A stretch of DNA of 64,000 bases from Cheiracanthium punctorium (taxonomy: Eukaryota > Arthropoda > Arachnida > Araneae > Cheiracanthiidae), in assembly GCA_038373885.1 (NCBI GenBank), contig JAWZYV010017493.1:1302001-1366000 (forward strand), read 5' to 3'. The notes beneath the pieces were generated by a model that made no database searches, had not been told where the DNA came from, and saw only the letters and a program-made list of their open reading frames with translations. Position 1 is the first letter of the stretch, and the number at the start of each line of letters is the position of its first letter. Positions 33,886-45,599 of the stretch are shown here, one piece after another. The translations under genes were made by a program, and so were the position numbers.

Positions 33886-36789
33886 GTTAAATTAAATGTT
33901 GTTCTTGTTTAATTGTTGTTATTTATTCTTGCTAAGAAATTAAATTATAATATTCTTGGGTAAATTATTTAGATAGTTTGATATTTTTACACAGCCAGAA
34001 GAGACTACTTTTGGGATACTTAACATATATTTGTCAATTAAAATAGCCATAAAGATTTACTTCTGTCTTTACATTATCACTTTAACAAAAGGTCATCGAA
34101 AAAAATCCTGTTGTTGAGTAACCACAATCGTGGCACAAATAGAAGAAAAAATTACTTCCCATATTATGATTATTAATATTTAATAATTATTAACCTGCAG
34201 TTTAAATGTCGTATAATTAGATAAAATACATTCATTGGAATTGGTACAGTTGTGACTATCCTCTTAACTAATGTTTATTACGTATTAACAGTAATCAAAA
34301 TGTTATATTTAAAGACGAGACAGTACATTATAGTTAAAGTAGTGCAGGATATTTCCATGGACTTGAGTAAAATTCCTTTCAATGATCCTCAAGCGCTAAT
34401 TTAGTAAGTATGTAATAAAGCAAACTTCAGAAAAACCACTTTTTGCAAAACCGTTGAATCCAACTTACTTCTTGCTGAATATATACACTCAAAAGTAACA
34501 AAAAAAAACATCGCTGTTAAACAGATCATAAGTATAGCAGTAATAATATTGATATTAATTTTTATTTTTATATTTTACTTTTTACATATATTTTTATTTT
34601 TTAATTTAATTTAATTTTTTTTTGTACAGCGTAGCATAATCTTAAAATTTTCAGAAGTTATTTTCAGGGCATTTTAAAATCATAAGTTTGTTGGGAAAAT
34701 AAGCGTTAATGTTATTATTATTAACAAGCAGGTAATTAATTCTGAAACAGAAAATAACTGTTCTGAATCATTTTGGGTAGAGAAAAACATTATTTACTAT
34801 AAATTCTTAAATATTATAAAGAGTTGAGTTATTTTTATAAACTTTTGAGTTTTAAAAAATAAGTATGACATCGTGTACCATATTCACTTTCGCACTATAA
34901 AATAGTCGTCATGTTATTGCAATTTATATTAATGACCTTGCACTAGTTCTTTGCCATACATTTTTATGACGTCCGAAGGGTAAGAACTTCAGAATAAATA
35001 GTCCAGGCAATTTAGCTATCATTAAGCTCTATTCGGTGACGCTTAACATACAGATCAATTAAAATAGTAATAAAAAAAATCAGTTTCTTGCCCGAAGTAA
35101 AAAGTGATTCATACTAATGCATCAAGACATTTTTATAGTGTTCTTACCAATGTACGAGTAAAAATGATCTAATAAAATTGCAAATTTCCGATTACTTGCA
35201 TTATCATTTACAATACAGGTAAATTATTCCGATTATAAAACACTTTCCAATAGGATCTTATATGCTTTGCAAGTAATTAACCCGTCACTGCAAAAAGCAT
35301 GTCGGCAGCTATTCACTTTCAGTGGCCATCGCTCTTTTTCAGCATGGATCTGCGAATACCTTTCTGAAGTCCAATGTCATCGTGTGGTCAAAGCAAAGTT
35401 TTTCTGGCACTACCTCTGGATATCTAATACATAGTTTAACTCAAAGGAACCTTAAAATTAAGCTAAAAATAAGCTACATAAATCATTCCTCATAAAGTTT
35501 TTTAAAATATTATGAAAAACAAAATGTTTTCTATGAATATAGTGAATAAATTTCTTGTAAACATGAGTAATTCAAAGATTTTTTTGCAGACAAATACCTT
35601 CGAATTTTTTGGTTGATCAAATAATGCGAGTTACTTTGCTCGACTAGAAAAAAGAAAATCGAGCTACATCACGATCTAAAATGAAATCTACAAAACGAAA
35701 ACAGTAGCGAATACTTCATTTTATAATTTGGGAACTTATAACCAAGAATACAGATTTACATATAGGGGGGAAAATAAAAATAAATAAGCAAGTGCTGTCC
35801 TCAGTGAAAAATAAAAATAAGCCTGCAAGTTCTCTTTTAGATAAAATTTAACTTAGTGGAACTTTAAATCATGTAAATTCCATAAAAGTAATATTTATAA
35901 TTTTTTTTAAATTAATTTTTAAAATATGACTTCATAATATATAATTATTGTTAATCTGGATTATAAAATAAGTAATATCCTTAAATTTAAGAAGAATGTT
36001 CGGAGTATAAATTTTTTGTATTCCCCGATGCATACATGTATATTTATGTATTTATATATTTTCTTTTTTAGTGATTCGTAATTTATTGACAATTTTTAGG
36101 GAGTTGAATTGTTTTATTTATTTATTTATTTATTTATTTGAAATTCTGGTGAACTAACTGATTCAAAAAAGAAGTGAAAAAGTGATATCGTGTTCGAAAC
36201 TTGATTTCTGTTTCAATGACTCCTTAAAACAACATTTGTTATACGGGACATCGAGCCACATTTTCCGTAAGGGCACGTTTTCCAGTTATCTTTGAGCGGC
36301 TAAATCACACCAGGGGGTAAACTGCCTGAAGTACCAACTCAATACGCATCATCTGCAAAAGTTTTAGTTCAGTCACATAGTCTAAAGAGCTGTTTTCTTC
36401 ATTTTTTCACGATGAGTAAACTTTCAGGTCTAAATGGAAAATAAACGTACCGCAGTATGGAACTTACTATTATTAAATCGCATGTATTAAAAAGGGGATT
36501 GGATTATTTCTTTATGTAACGATGTTTTTTTGTGCGCAAATAACTTATAACGCTACTCAATGAGGTGGTATCAAAGCTCAAAATATAGCGACGAGGCAGG
36601 TTTTTCAACAGCACTCGGGGCAGGTTTGGTCCCAAACCGTCCCTCGACCTTAATCAGCTAGTCTTATTGTATTAAAAATGTATTTACTGTGTGATAAAAT
36701 TACCAAATAACCGTATATGAAAAGGCTAATTTTAAAATGTTTTGTTACGGACTGAAACTTTAACAGCATAAAATATTGTAAAAAGAAGA
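33886..36789. other. AT-rich stretch without recognised genes
   Basis: It contains a (TTTA)n microsatellite at 36112-36139. A less AT-rich segment at 35280-35430 has no open frame. Nothing else was seen. Confidence 0.5.
36112..36139 (+). repeat. (TTTA)n microsatellite
   Basis: Seven uninterrupted TTTA units. Confidence 0.95.
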
Positions 36790-37340
36790 CCAACAAAGGC
36801 TTGTACACTTCTGAAATAACAAATGACGCTCTAGAACCAGTCAGGGAGGGTTGCAGTGTCAGGAAGCAGTTTATGGACTTCTTCAATATTCTTCGAAGAA
36901 CTCTGATCGAAATACCGTTCATTAAACAATTCCACACAATCAGTGCAAGCATCAGATATGATCCTCACCTGCTGTGTGTCAACTGTATGTCAAAATTTTG
37001 TTCAGCTCTTAACTTGTCGTGTGCTCATGACCAACGCAAAACACCTCAGAAAGATATGAAAGTGCGAGAACTTAAAGTTCCAAAAATGAAATTCAGCATT
37101 ACGGAATACTAAGATAGCTTCGTCTGGTTCTCAAACGATATCAGTAAGTCTCCAATAACGAAAAATCTCTCATCAGAAGAAATTGAAAGAAATATAGCAT
37201 CACGATCGCTTTTAGAAGAAGTTACAGCCAGTATTTTCCAAGTCAATATGCGACAGAAGCAGCAATGAAAATATATGTCCATGATGGAAGAGATACTTTT
37301 ATCAGAGCGATACTACAACCAAGAAAAAAAAATTCCAAAA
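36790..37340 (+). pseudogene. Gene-like relic, unidentified
   Basis: The plus-strand frame from 36801 to the stop at 37110 continues in frame beyond it with protein-like composition: KMKFSITEY, stop, DSFVWFSNDISKSPITKNLS and then SEEIERNIASRSLLEEVTAS, to about 37267 and again beyond a second stop. A Cys pair (LLCVNCMSKFCS) lies near residue 55. The minus strand also reads well for a short stretch (ELFNERYFDQSSSKNIEEVH, 36845-36945), so the left part may belong to a different gene relic in the other orientation. I do not recognise the family. Two relics or one degraded processed copy are both possible. Confidence 0.3.
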
Positions 37341-37399
37341 CTCATTTCGAAGTGATTTGTTTCCTAAAAGACGCAAGGAATTGTGAATAGAACATTCTG

Positions 37400-39250
37400 T
37401 TTGGGGGTGGGGTGGGGGAACAGAGTACAGTCGTTGTACAGTCACCTCCTCGTGGTGAGTTTTGAGTTGTTTTGTGATAGTTTTGAAAGCAAAACAGGCT
37501 GAGAGCTGTACAATTTCTTTTCCTAACAAACCTCATATTTTGACATTAATATTAATAAAAAACTATGACACATATTTCATCTAAAAATGATAAAAATGTA
37601 GAGCACTTAACGCTGTATATAAAAATATATGTATGTTATTTTAAAGAAGACAAAAAAAGTTATTTGAACATTTTGAAAATTTTCGTAAAGAACGTAAAAA
37701 ACAGGAATTTTGCTGAAAATTATACACATTCTACTTTAATCTAATTTGCGACAAGTGGAAGAATTATCCTATACACTTCAAATTTTTTATGCGAAATAAA
37801 TGCTCCATTGGAACATTTTCTGCACCATCGAAAATAGGGGGGGGGGGGGTTGTTTAAAAAAGAAAAACAGTATTTGACCGAAATATCTACGCATTTTCGG
37901 CAAATCAAGAAATTGTTCTGTAAATTCAAATTTTTCATGTGGACTTCGTCCCAACAATGACATCTTTTCCGCACTACCCATCATCGAAAATAGAAGCAAG
38001 ATTTTTCGGCCCATCCTAATAGATTTATTCACTTATAAAATTTACAAAATTTAACAATACCCCTTTCTTAATGAATGCGTCAATTAAATGATTGGACACA
38101 AAAGCGTCGCTTTCGTTCTACTTCTTATTATTACCTTTTATTTATTAAATATCACCATCAAGTAAGTCTTCAGTGCTCATTATTGCGAAATATAATACGG
38201 ATATAGAAATAGATGTTTTCTCGACAAAAACCACAAAAACATTTATAATTGCAGAGGCACCTTGAAATTGTTTTTGCTCTAGTTGTGCAAGCTTCATTGC
38301 CAATTACATCAACTTCTTACAATTTGCATGTTGTCACTCTGAATTCCGTTACAGCCCTTGATTATTCATGTTAGTTAAAGCCACTCATTCACCCTCCAGA
38401 AACTTTCTTTTTTTTATTTACAGTTAAAATCATTAATGTCATCTACGTCAGTTATTTATATCATCATCTACGTATAAGGCATGTTTACGTGTGTACAGTA
38501 AATAAACTGTAAGGACATCGCTTTTTTTAAAGACGCCCAAAAAGAATAGTAGCATTTAAAAATATTTCAAATGACTAAATTACTGCAGGAAATTGTACTA
38601 AAATTGTAATAATTAATTTTTGCTTTGATGAATGATTTTTCAAAAATGGCTTAATGATTTCCTTTTTCTTTTTGAAGAATGAAAACTGTTGTTACACCTA
38701 CCGATTTTAAATAATAAAATCGAAAATTCTCCTTGAGGACATGATATTGAAAAGTTGAAAAGCCTTTATAATTAATTAATTTATTTATAAATTAAAAAGG
38801 TTATTAAGTTTTCTTTTAACATTGGGTCTTTAATAATTAGAGGAGTGTCAGTGGATACTCTTTTAAACGTTACTTCTGGAGTGCGGTTATTTATTACAGT
38901 TTGTATTACGTTTGCAATGAAGAAAAATAAATCAATGAAATATATAAATTATATCATTACACTTTGTATAACACAAAAATACAAACATCTTTAAGTTAGC
39001 TTGTCATTCACATAACGTTAAAATTACGTGTAAAAATTCTTAATTTATTTTCATAAGAATGGTAGGATGAAGAGCATGTGCGTTTTATAAACTTTATTTT
39101 TATTGTCTTACTACTAGCCAAATGGTTCAAGTACATGTATTTCCGTAAAAGCCACCACGAAAGTGCCCTCTCTAATAAACGACCCCCCCCCTGCTTTTCT
39201 CGCTTTTCTCATGCATTTCGTTTGCTCCTAAAATACCGAATAAACGCCAC
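37400..39250. other. AT-rich stretch with G/C runs, no gene
   Basis: G-runs near 37404-37418 and 37839-37848 and two similar AAAATAGGGGG/CATCGAAAATAG contexts (about 37828 and 37983) suggest decayed small repeats. No credible coding frame. Confidence 0.45.
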
Positions 39251-39254
39251 CTCA

Positions 39255-39380
39255 AGGTGGATTCATACTGGCCGGAGACATGCAGCGGATAATCGTATGG
39301 TTGTGGGTTCGATTCCCACTCATACCTCTTCCTAAAAATTTCCTCCTGCTGTGTTAGTAAAACCTTTTGCTGTGATACAA
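39255..39380 (+). mobile_element. tRNA-derived SINE fragment
   Basis: GTGGGTTCGATTCCCAC (39303-39319) is a perfect tRNA T-arm (5-bp stem, TTCGATT loop) and B-box. About 35 nt upstream, TGGCCGGAGACATG resembles an A-box. The acceptor stem does not close and a non-tRNA tail follows, so it is a SINE or tRNA relic and not a functional tRNA gene. Confidence 0.5.
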
Positions 39381-39479
39381 TAGATGACACCAATGAAATC
39401 AAGCCGTATGTCAGCAAATTTTAGGTCAATTGATGATTAGGAAGGCCGCATGAAATTGTAATAAAAATAATTATTTTCT

Positions 39480-39600
39480 CAGTTACAATCCTGCAGGATT
39501 GCGGTCCTAATCCAGGGAGACTAGTCCCGCAAACATTTTTGCAGGATCCAGCGGAATTCCGCTCCCTCGGGATCGGGTCTGAATTCCCTAATATTTTTTT
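39480..39600. repeat. Cluster of short perfect palindromes
   Basis: CAATCCTGCAGGATTG is a perfect 16-bp palindrome and AGCGGAATTCCGCT a perfect 14-bp one. GGATCC, ACTAGT and CTCGGGATCGGG words lie between them. The block is GC-richer than its flanks and probably part of a repeat whose ends I cannot see. Confidence 0.55.
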
Positions 39601-40180
39601 CTGTTTCAAAATGTAGAAAGACAACTGGAAGCACACGTTTCGTGTTACGCCAGCCCCTGCAATATATCAAACTAATTTGCAAAATATTCAAATTTAATGC
39701 GCAATGTATAAAATCTAGTATTAATTTTATACTGCATTCATTATGTTTTTAATGCAATAGAAAAAGCTTATAATGCATTAAACACATGACCGTTACAGCA
39801 TACACTAAAGGGACAGTTGGACAAGAAAGTATAATTTATGATCAAGTGCAAGCACATTTCCATATGCCGGCATTCCAGCCCAAAATGAATTTCGAAACTT
39901 AAACCGTGGGCTCTTATCCAACTATTCATCTACCAAACCATAAATGGAAATAAAATTGATTGAAATGGTCATTTCAATAAGTTTTTAATGTAAATTGAGA
40001 AATATAAAATTTAAATACATATCTTTAAAATATATCTTTTTATTGGTTCAGATAAACTCATTTGAGGTCAGGGGAACACTCATTTCTCTTATGGAACGAG
40101 AAAGAGATATACCCCTTCCTTACGATATGAGAAATGAGATCCTGTTCATTCTCAAAAGGGAAAATGCACTTGTTTCGAAT
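39600..40180. other. AT-rich stretch, no feature recognised
   Basis: Only short frames with no domain; no structured repeats. Confidence 0.5.
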
Positions 40181-40181
40181 A

Positions 40182-40340
40182 CAGGGTGTCCACAAAGTAT
40201 TTTCAGAAATATAGACGCTTATTAAATAAAATACTGGACAGATTCAAACAGATTACTTATTTTATGATGCAGTTATTAAAGTTTTTTACAACAATTAATA
40301 AACCCTTGTATGCACGCCATTAGTTGCACAAAGTACACCA
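40182..40340. mobile_element. Solitary Tc1/mariner-like end
   Basis: CAGGGTGTCCACAAAGTATT after TA (40181-40182 region) is a typical IS630/Tc1/mariner-group terminus. The matching right end was not found, so this is a truncated copy. Its extent to the right is a guess. Confidence 0.35.
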
Positions 40341-40495
40341 AGCCGAAACTCGATTTCTAACGATGTTCTCTGTAACAGTGTTATCAACGGTGACGATGGC
40401 GCTTATGATCATTTTCTACAAGTCATTGATACCCCACATCTTTGTTCGGTACACACATTCTTTAACTACTCCAACAGAAAGAAATCCAGGGACGT

Positions 40496-40610
40496 GGTAC
40501 ACGAGGTGGCTCGTGTACCGCGCCCTTGTACACATTTGTGTACACGGGGTGTCACATTGGTGTCATCTATTGTATTATACCGTGTACACATTTGTATAAT
40601 AGGTGTGTGA
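40496..40610. repeat. Hairpins and GTACACATTTGTGTAC repeats
   Basis: GGTACACGAG (40496-40505) and CTCGTGTACC (40510-40519) form a perfect 10-bp stem with a 4-base loop. TGTACACATTTGTGTACA follows at about 40528, and a second similar word CGTGTACACATTTGTATAAT at about 40581. Confidence 0.75.
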
Positions 40611-40812
40611 GATTTAACTTTTTGTGACAAATCCTATTTATTTTAGATAGCATGTTTCATTTTACCCCAACTTCCCCTAATCTCAAATTGCAGGAATTGG
40701 CCCATCTCGCCCAATCCACCTCATTCGAAAATGTTACATAAAGGAAATTTCGAACATTGAGCTCCATTGTGTCGGGGAGCCATTTTGTTGGTAAAGGACA
40801 TTTTACAAATTA

Positions 40813-40957
40813 CAGTGCAACCTGCTAAAGTGACCACCTTGGTAAAGAGACCTGTATGTTGTGACCACTTTTCTACTATTTCACTTTACAACCGCCAGAC
40901 ATTACAGCTTTTGTAGGGTGACCAATTTTGTTCTTTACGAGGGTGGTCACATTAGAC
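40813..40957. mobile_element. pogo-like MITE, right end truncated
   Basis: CAGTGCAACCTGCTAAAGTG then ACCACC after TA at the left matches, inverted, GGGTGGTCACATTAGAC at the right. The last bases that should mirror GGTTGCACTG are missing. GTGACCA words recur inside. No coding sequence. Confidence 0.6.
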
Positions 40958-41568
40958 AAAATTCCACATTCCATATTTGTTTGTATATTATTAAAAGTTT
41001 AAACTATCTCTACAGTGAAAACAACAATACATTCTTGCCCTTTCCCTGAAAATATTATTTCTTTCTTCGCTTATGTATCGTTAAAAATTAAGCAGAAATA
41101 ACTGTTAACAGAAAAAAACATTCTCATTAATGCAGTTCGAGCGTAAACTCTCGAAAACAATTGGTACTGCTAATAGTTCTATTAATTTTTAGCGTATTCA
41201 TAGCTAAAACAACAGTTTAGAAGTAATTAATATGTTTGGGAAAAAATTCACTTAGTCTAAAATGAACTTCTGGCAAAATTAAAAGAACTTTTAAGTCAAA
41301 TATAAATCAGATAAAAAATATAAATAAGATAAATCAGATTACCATAGAGACAGAAGTGAAAAAAAAAAATGTAGCCAATTGTCAACGTTATTCATTAAAA
41401 ACATGTATTTTGTAACAAAATAAAATTTAATTTAACAGTTGTGGGGAAAAAATTTACTTTTTTTATGCTTTCTTTAAATAAAATAATTATGAAGTTAAAA
41501 AATCATGCTTTCTAAGATTGAAAATCTGTGCGATCATAAAATAATTATTTGAAATTCAATATTGTTTG

Positions 41569-41603
<35 letters not shown>

Positions 41604-42212
41604 GCATGCACATAATTACAAATTTACAGGAATGAAATAATTAGTACGGATTTTGTTTTAATTTTTATATCATGAAAACGATTTTTAAAACATAATCTAT
41701 AAAGTCCACTGAGTTTTTGAGACACTGTCATGTTTTTTAATATATGTAGCACAATTTTGAGTGCAATTTTAAAGAAAATTTGAAAATTTCTGACAATTTT
41801 TTATCCATCTTCCGAATGCAAATCACTAAATTTAAAAGAGGAAACTTATCAAGAATTCTTGCAAAAAGTGTCTCTCTTAATTAAATAAAATGAAAAGTAG
41901 ATTTCCCCGTGTCTTTACAACAAACAAGTGAAAATTCGTCACTTTTCTTATGGACAGACTTTTGAATGTCTCTCAAAACAACATTTTAAATTACTAGATC
42001 GATCACAGAGATCTTCAATCATTTTTCACAGGACAACAATCATGACCATTCGTATCAGCAATCTCTAAAATTTCATCCCTATCCTCCATCCTTATCTTGT
42101 CTTCACCACAATTAGAAAAAAGAAAAACCCATAACCCTATGATTTTATCCCGAGCACATCATACCTGTTGATCATAATTTCCCAATGTGTTCACACATGA
42201 CATCCGCCTAAG
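40958..42212. other. AT-rich stretch upstream of the promoter
   Basis: It includes a CA/TA microsatellite at 41569-41603. No gene was recognised. The last 150 bp become more GC-rich as the promoter is approached. Confidence 0.5.
41569..41603 (+). repeat. (CA)n(TA)n microsatellite
   Basis: Twelve CA units pass into five or six TA units without interruption. Confidence 0.95.
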
Positions 42213-42253
42213 CCGTGACGTCACTTCCCCCCCCCCCTCTCTTGACGTCACGG
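42213..42253 (+). promoter_or_regulatory. Paired CRE sites in an 11-bp inverted repeat
   Basis: Two perfect cAMP-response elements, TGACGTCA, lie at 42216-42223 and 42243-42250. They are part of a larger perfect inverted repeat, CCGTGACGTCA (42213-42223) and TGACGTCACGG (42243-42253), separated by a C-run of ten. The second site is 22 bp upstream of the TATA box, the distance typical of CREB/ATF-controlled promoters. Binding by CREB/ATF-type bZIP proteins is inferred from the consensus. Confidence 0.75.
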
Positions 42254-42271
42254 TCCTGTTATGGAGAAGTA

Positions 42272-42279
42272 TATATAAA
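42272..42279 (+). promoter_or_regulatory. TATA box
   Basis: TATATAAA fits the TATAWAAR consensus. An initiator TTCACTTT (A at 42305) lies 33 nt downstream of the first T, the expected spacing for RNA polymerase II. The CRE pair lies just upstream. Confidence 0.75.
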
Positions 42280-42304
42280 CAAGCGGGCCCAACTCTCCGT
42301 TTTC

Positions 42305-42621
42305 ACTTTCGATGAGGCCCTTGCCTCAAAAAGAATTTTTGGTGTGTTTCCTAATTCTGGCTTAATAAGTGATCCCCTCGTTTAAGTGGGTTGCAAGGTA
42401 GTGACGTGCAAGGCAAAAACCGGCCTATCAAAAGTGAGAGGAGGCAGCCAGTCGGACGGGTCAGGGGGAAAAAATAAGTTCCTTTTTCTTTTTCGGCAAC
42501 AGAAGCCGAGAGTTGAAGTTCCTTTTACGTTCTCCAAGTGAGAGTGAAGAGAAGACTTCCGCACAGCAAAGTGGTCGCTTGGACGGACATCCCCTACAAA
42601 ACAGCGAAAGCAACTGAGCAG
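42305..42621 (+). other. Putative first exon (5' UTR) ending at a splice donor
   Basis: The segment starts at an initiator (TTCACTTT) correctly placed behind the TATA box and ends at GAGCAG before GTAAGAACA, a near-perfect donor at 42622. Composition is clearly less AT-rich than the surroundings and no transposon end lies in it. It lacks a long ATG-initiated frame. The frame open across the donor (from about 42517, SSFYVLQVRVKRRLPHSK) has no ATG, so the exon is probably untranslated except for a 17-codon upstream frame at 42312. The host gene cannot be named, and its coding exons should lie to the right, perhaps beyond the window. A pyrimidine-rich tract directly after the donor could also be misread as an acceptor, so the exact exon model is provisional. 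Confidence 0.6.
42312..42365 (+). CDS. Upstream ORF of 17 codons in the putative 5' UTR
   Basis: ATG at 42312, only about 8 nt from the inferred start site, opens MRPLPQKEFLVCFLILA and stops at TAA (42363-42365). Such short frames can modulate translation of the main coding sequence. An ATG this near the cap is often skipped by scanning ribosomes, so it may have no effect. The hydrophobic end is of unknown meaning. Confidence 0.3.
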   Translation: MRPLPQKEFLVCFLILA

Positions 42622-44381
42622 GTAAGAACATCTAACCCCACAATTCTCTCTTTTTCTCCCTATCTTCCTTTTCCTTTCCTCTCCGGGCCAACTTTCTCTT
42701 TTTCTCGCTTTCTCTTCTCTGTAACGGAATCTTTTCCTCGTGACTCGGAGAAGATAAGGCGGAGAGCAGTTTCTGGCTAGAGCTTTTCACGACTCAGTGA
42801 TTAAGGTTAAAAGATCGCAGAGTGCTTTGGGATTTCAAGGGATTACCTGCTTTGGACTGAAGCAAATTCTATATACAAAGTAAAAGAATTCTATGATTCC
42901 AGGTTAAATTTTGACAATCGTTGCAGCAGTGATTTTTTTTTATTATTATTTGACAGGGCGTATGAAGTCATATATTTAACATTCTAATTCATCCGTTTCA
43001 TTTTGTTTTTCACATATACATCACTTTTTCGTATATTTTTAATCTTTTAGTATATACCTCGTATCATGCAACCCATCATTTTAGAACACCAGAATATAGT
43101 ATTTGTACACTATGATAAATTTTAGGAAAACCCTCCCCCCAAAAAGTACATCAGATTCCTTTTGCATTATTTTATAGGAAAATATATAGTTTTCGTGCAT
43201 TTGTAATCTTCGCATATATCCTTTGTATCATATAAAATATTATTTTCGAAGATCAGAGCTTGTAACTTACATTTGGTGATAGTTTTGGCAAAACGCTTTC
43301 CTAAAATAATTGCATTGTTACTTTATTTCACTTCAAAATTAATTAAAATATCTATCCTAAATTTTATATAGCTTATTGATAACTCTGCTTCTACTTTTTG
43401 AGATTTCCTTTCTATCAGTTTTATGAGTAGTATCTAATGACTTTCTCTTACATATTGATTGAAGTTCATAATGTATCACTTATCTAATTGTATCCCACTA
43501 AATGGTAGTAATTACTTTCATATAAAAATGTTTCAAAACATGAAAATGAACCTTCAAAATGCGCGTTCTCGTGAAAGTGAACAAACATGATGTGAGCAAA
43601 ACTCTGGTATTAAATGCTGAGTAAATGTGCAAGAATATGTTATCTAATCTTAGAAAGGGGTAAAAAAAAACTAATTTTTGTTATTGTTAAAATAGAATCA
43701 TTGAATTTTAGTTGATTTGGAAATAATTTTGCAGTTTTAAGAATAATAAAAATTATTTTTTTTAATTTTGTAAATAGTTAATGTCTTTTTTAACTTGATC
43801 TATAGTATTTTATAAAGTGATTTCTGAGAAGATTAAATACGTGGATGAAAAAAAAAGCCCCTTAGCTCGTGAACAAAAAAGTGATTACATATTTTAAGTA
43901 TTACTAAGAATGAATTTTTGAATATATAATGCGAGTTATATAGCCCGTATTCTTCTGATACAATTCAGCAGTAAAATAAGATTACAAAAAAAAAAATGTT
44001 TTCTCTGATTTAAATTTTTACACCTGAAAATTTTATATAAATGTCTTTTGAAATATCATATTTTGGCTAAATTTTTGCACTAATTTCAAAACTCTTTTTA
44101 CTTCAGAACAACTTTAACAAATTTAAGGATAAATTTTGAAATTTTTATTGTTAATAATTAAGAACAGCAGATTTATTTTACATTTAAGTAATGTTCTACC
44201 GGAAGATTAGAGGCTATTTTTAATTCTCATACTAAAGAACTTAACCGTCTTTTTTTTAACTTAACGAGCATGTGTTGCATTAAAATATATTGTTTTTGCG
44301 GCCAAAATATGTTGTGAGTAATTAAAAAATGCCCCATTCCCATTAAAAGTGGTGTAAAATCAGATTTTGTGTTTTTATTTT

Positions 44382-44383
<2 letters not shown>

Positions 44384-44413
<30 letters not shown>
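44384..44413 (+). repeat. Poly-T run, 30 bases
   Basis: An uninterrupted T tract. Immediately after it GAGGATTTCTGTA and TACAGAAATTCTC form a short hairpin (about 44420-44450). Confidence 0.9.
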
Positions 44414-44415
<2 letters not shown>

Positions 44416-45599
44416 GAAGAGGATTTCTGTATTTTTTACAGAAATTCTCTTTATAAGCAAATTTATCTCTGATTTTTAAAATTAATTCCACTTGTTTTGT
44501 AAATTTTAACAAAAAGATTTGCATTTTGTACATATTTTCTATTCAAAATATTATTTTGGCGCGTATTACTTTTGGCGATACATTTCTTTGAAAGTTACAT
44601 TTAATCAGTTATTATTTTCCTTTTCAAACTAAAGATATAAAAAATTAACTATTACTATTTTTTACTTTTGTTTTCTATAATCGTTTTATTCTACTTTTAT
44701 CTATCTTTAAAGATTCATATCATTTTACAAATGTACAATATTTGCTCTGTTTCACGAGTTCCTCAAAGACGTTTTTCGTAAAGCAAGAAAAGCACCTGGA
44801 CTTACATTTTAAAATGATGTTCTTCAAACACTTCCTATATTAGTACTAACTGAAGAAATTTTTAAAAAATGAAACAATTATTGCTTTGAATTTATGGATT
44901 TATCCAACATTATCAATTGTTTTTTTTTAATAAAGACTATACAGCACTAAACATTTTGACAAGCATATTTGTACATCATGAAAGCTGTTTCAATGTCATT
45001 TATAGTATATTCAATTAAAGGCCATTTAAATACTGCTTGATGTAATGTGTGTACTTAATTATTAATTACATAACATCTTTTTTTCATTTCCCTTTGACGA
45101 ATAATTACTTACAAAAATTGCAGATACACTTTAGACTAAGCTTAATAAATTTTATATTTCTTAAAATTTACATTAGGAAGGTCTATTAAAAGTTTATCGT
45201 GGTTTCTTTACATATGTTAACCGGTATTTGGAAAGCACACAAGCATTTCAGTTTCTCAATTGTAAAGAAGAATGTAAACTTATATCTGATCGTTTAATTA
45301 TTTAATTTTCGCTTTAAGAATAGTGTCATACAATTGTCTTTTCGTAGATTATTTTATTATGCACTCATATTTATTTAATTATTTATTTATATATTTTTGC
45401 TTTTTTGTGATTGAATAAAATTTGAGTTGTATTACAGCTCTCAAAAAAATCGTTAGGTTCCTAACCAATCGAATTAGCCAAAAAAATATTTGTTTTCTAT
45501 AACTATATAAGAAGGATAAAGGTTTGAATAATGTGATTCCTGAAAATACCTTACGTCCACTTGACACACTAAGAAATACTGAATAAATAATTCCTTTGG

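Noticed and set aside
39255..39380. Functional tRNA gene
   Set aside because: The T-arm is perfect but no acceptor stem or anticodon arm closes around it.
42538..42780. 80-codon frame across the putative donor at 42622
   Set aside because: It has no ATG and runs into a CT-rich tract after a consensus splice donor; better read as 5' UTR plus intron.
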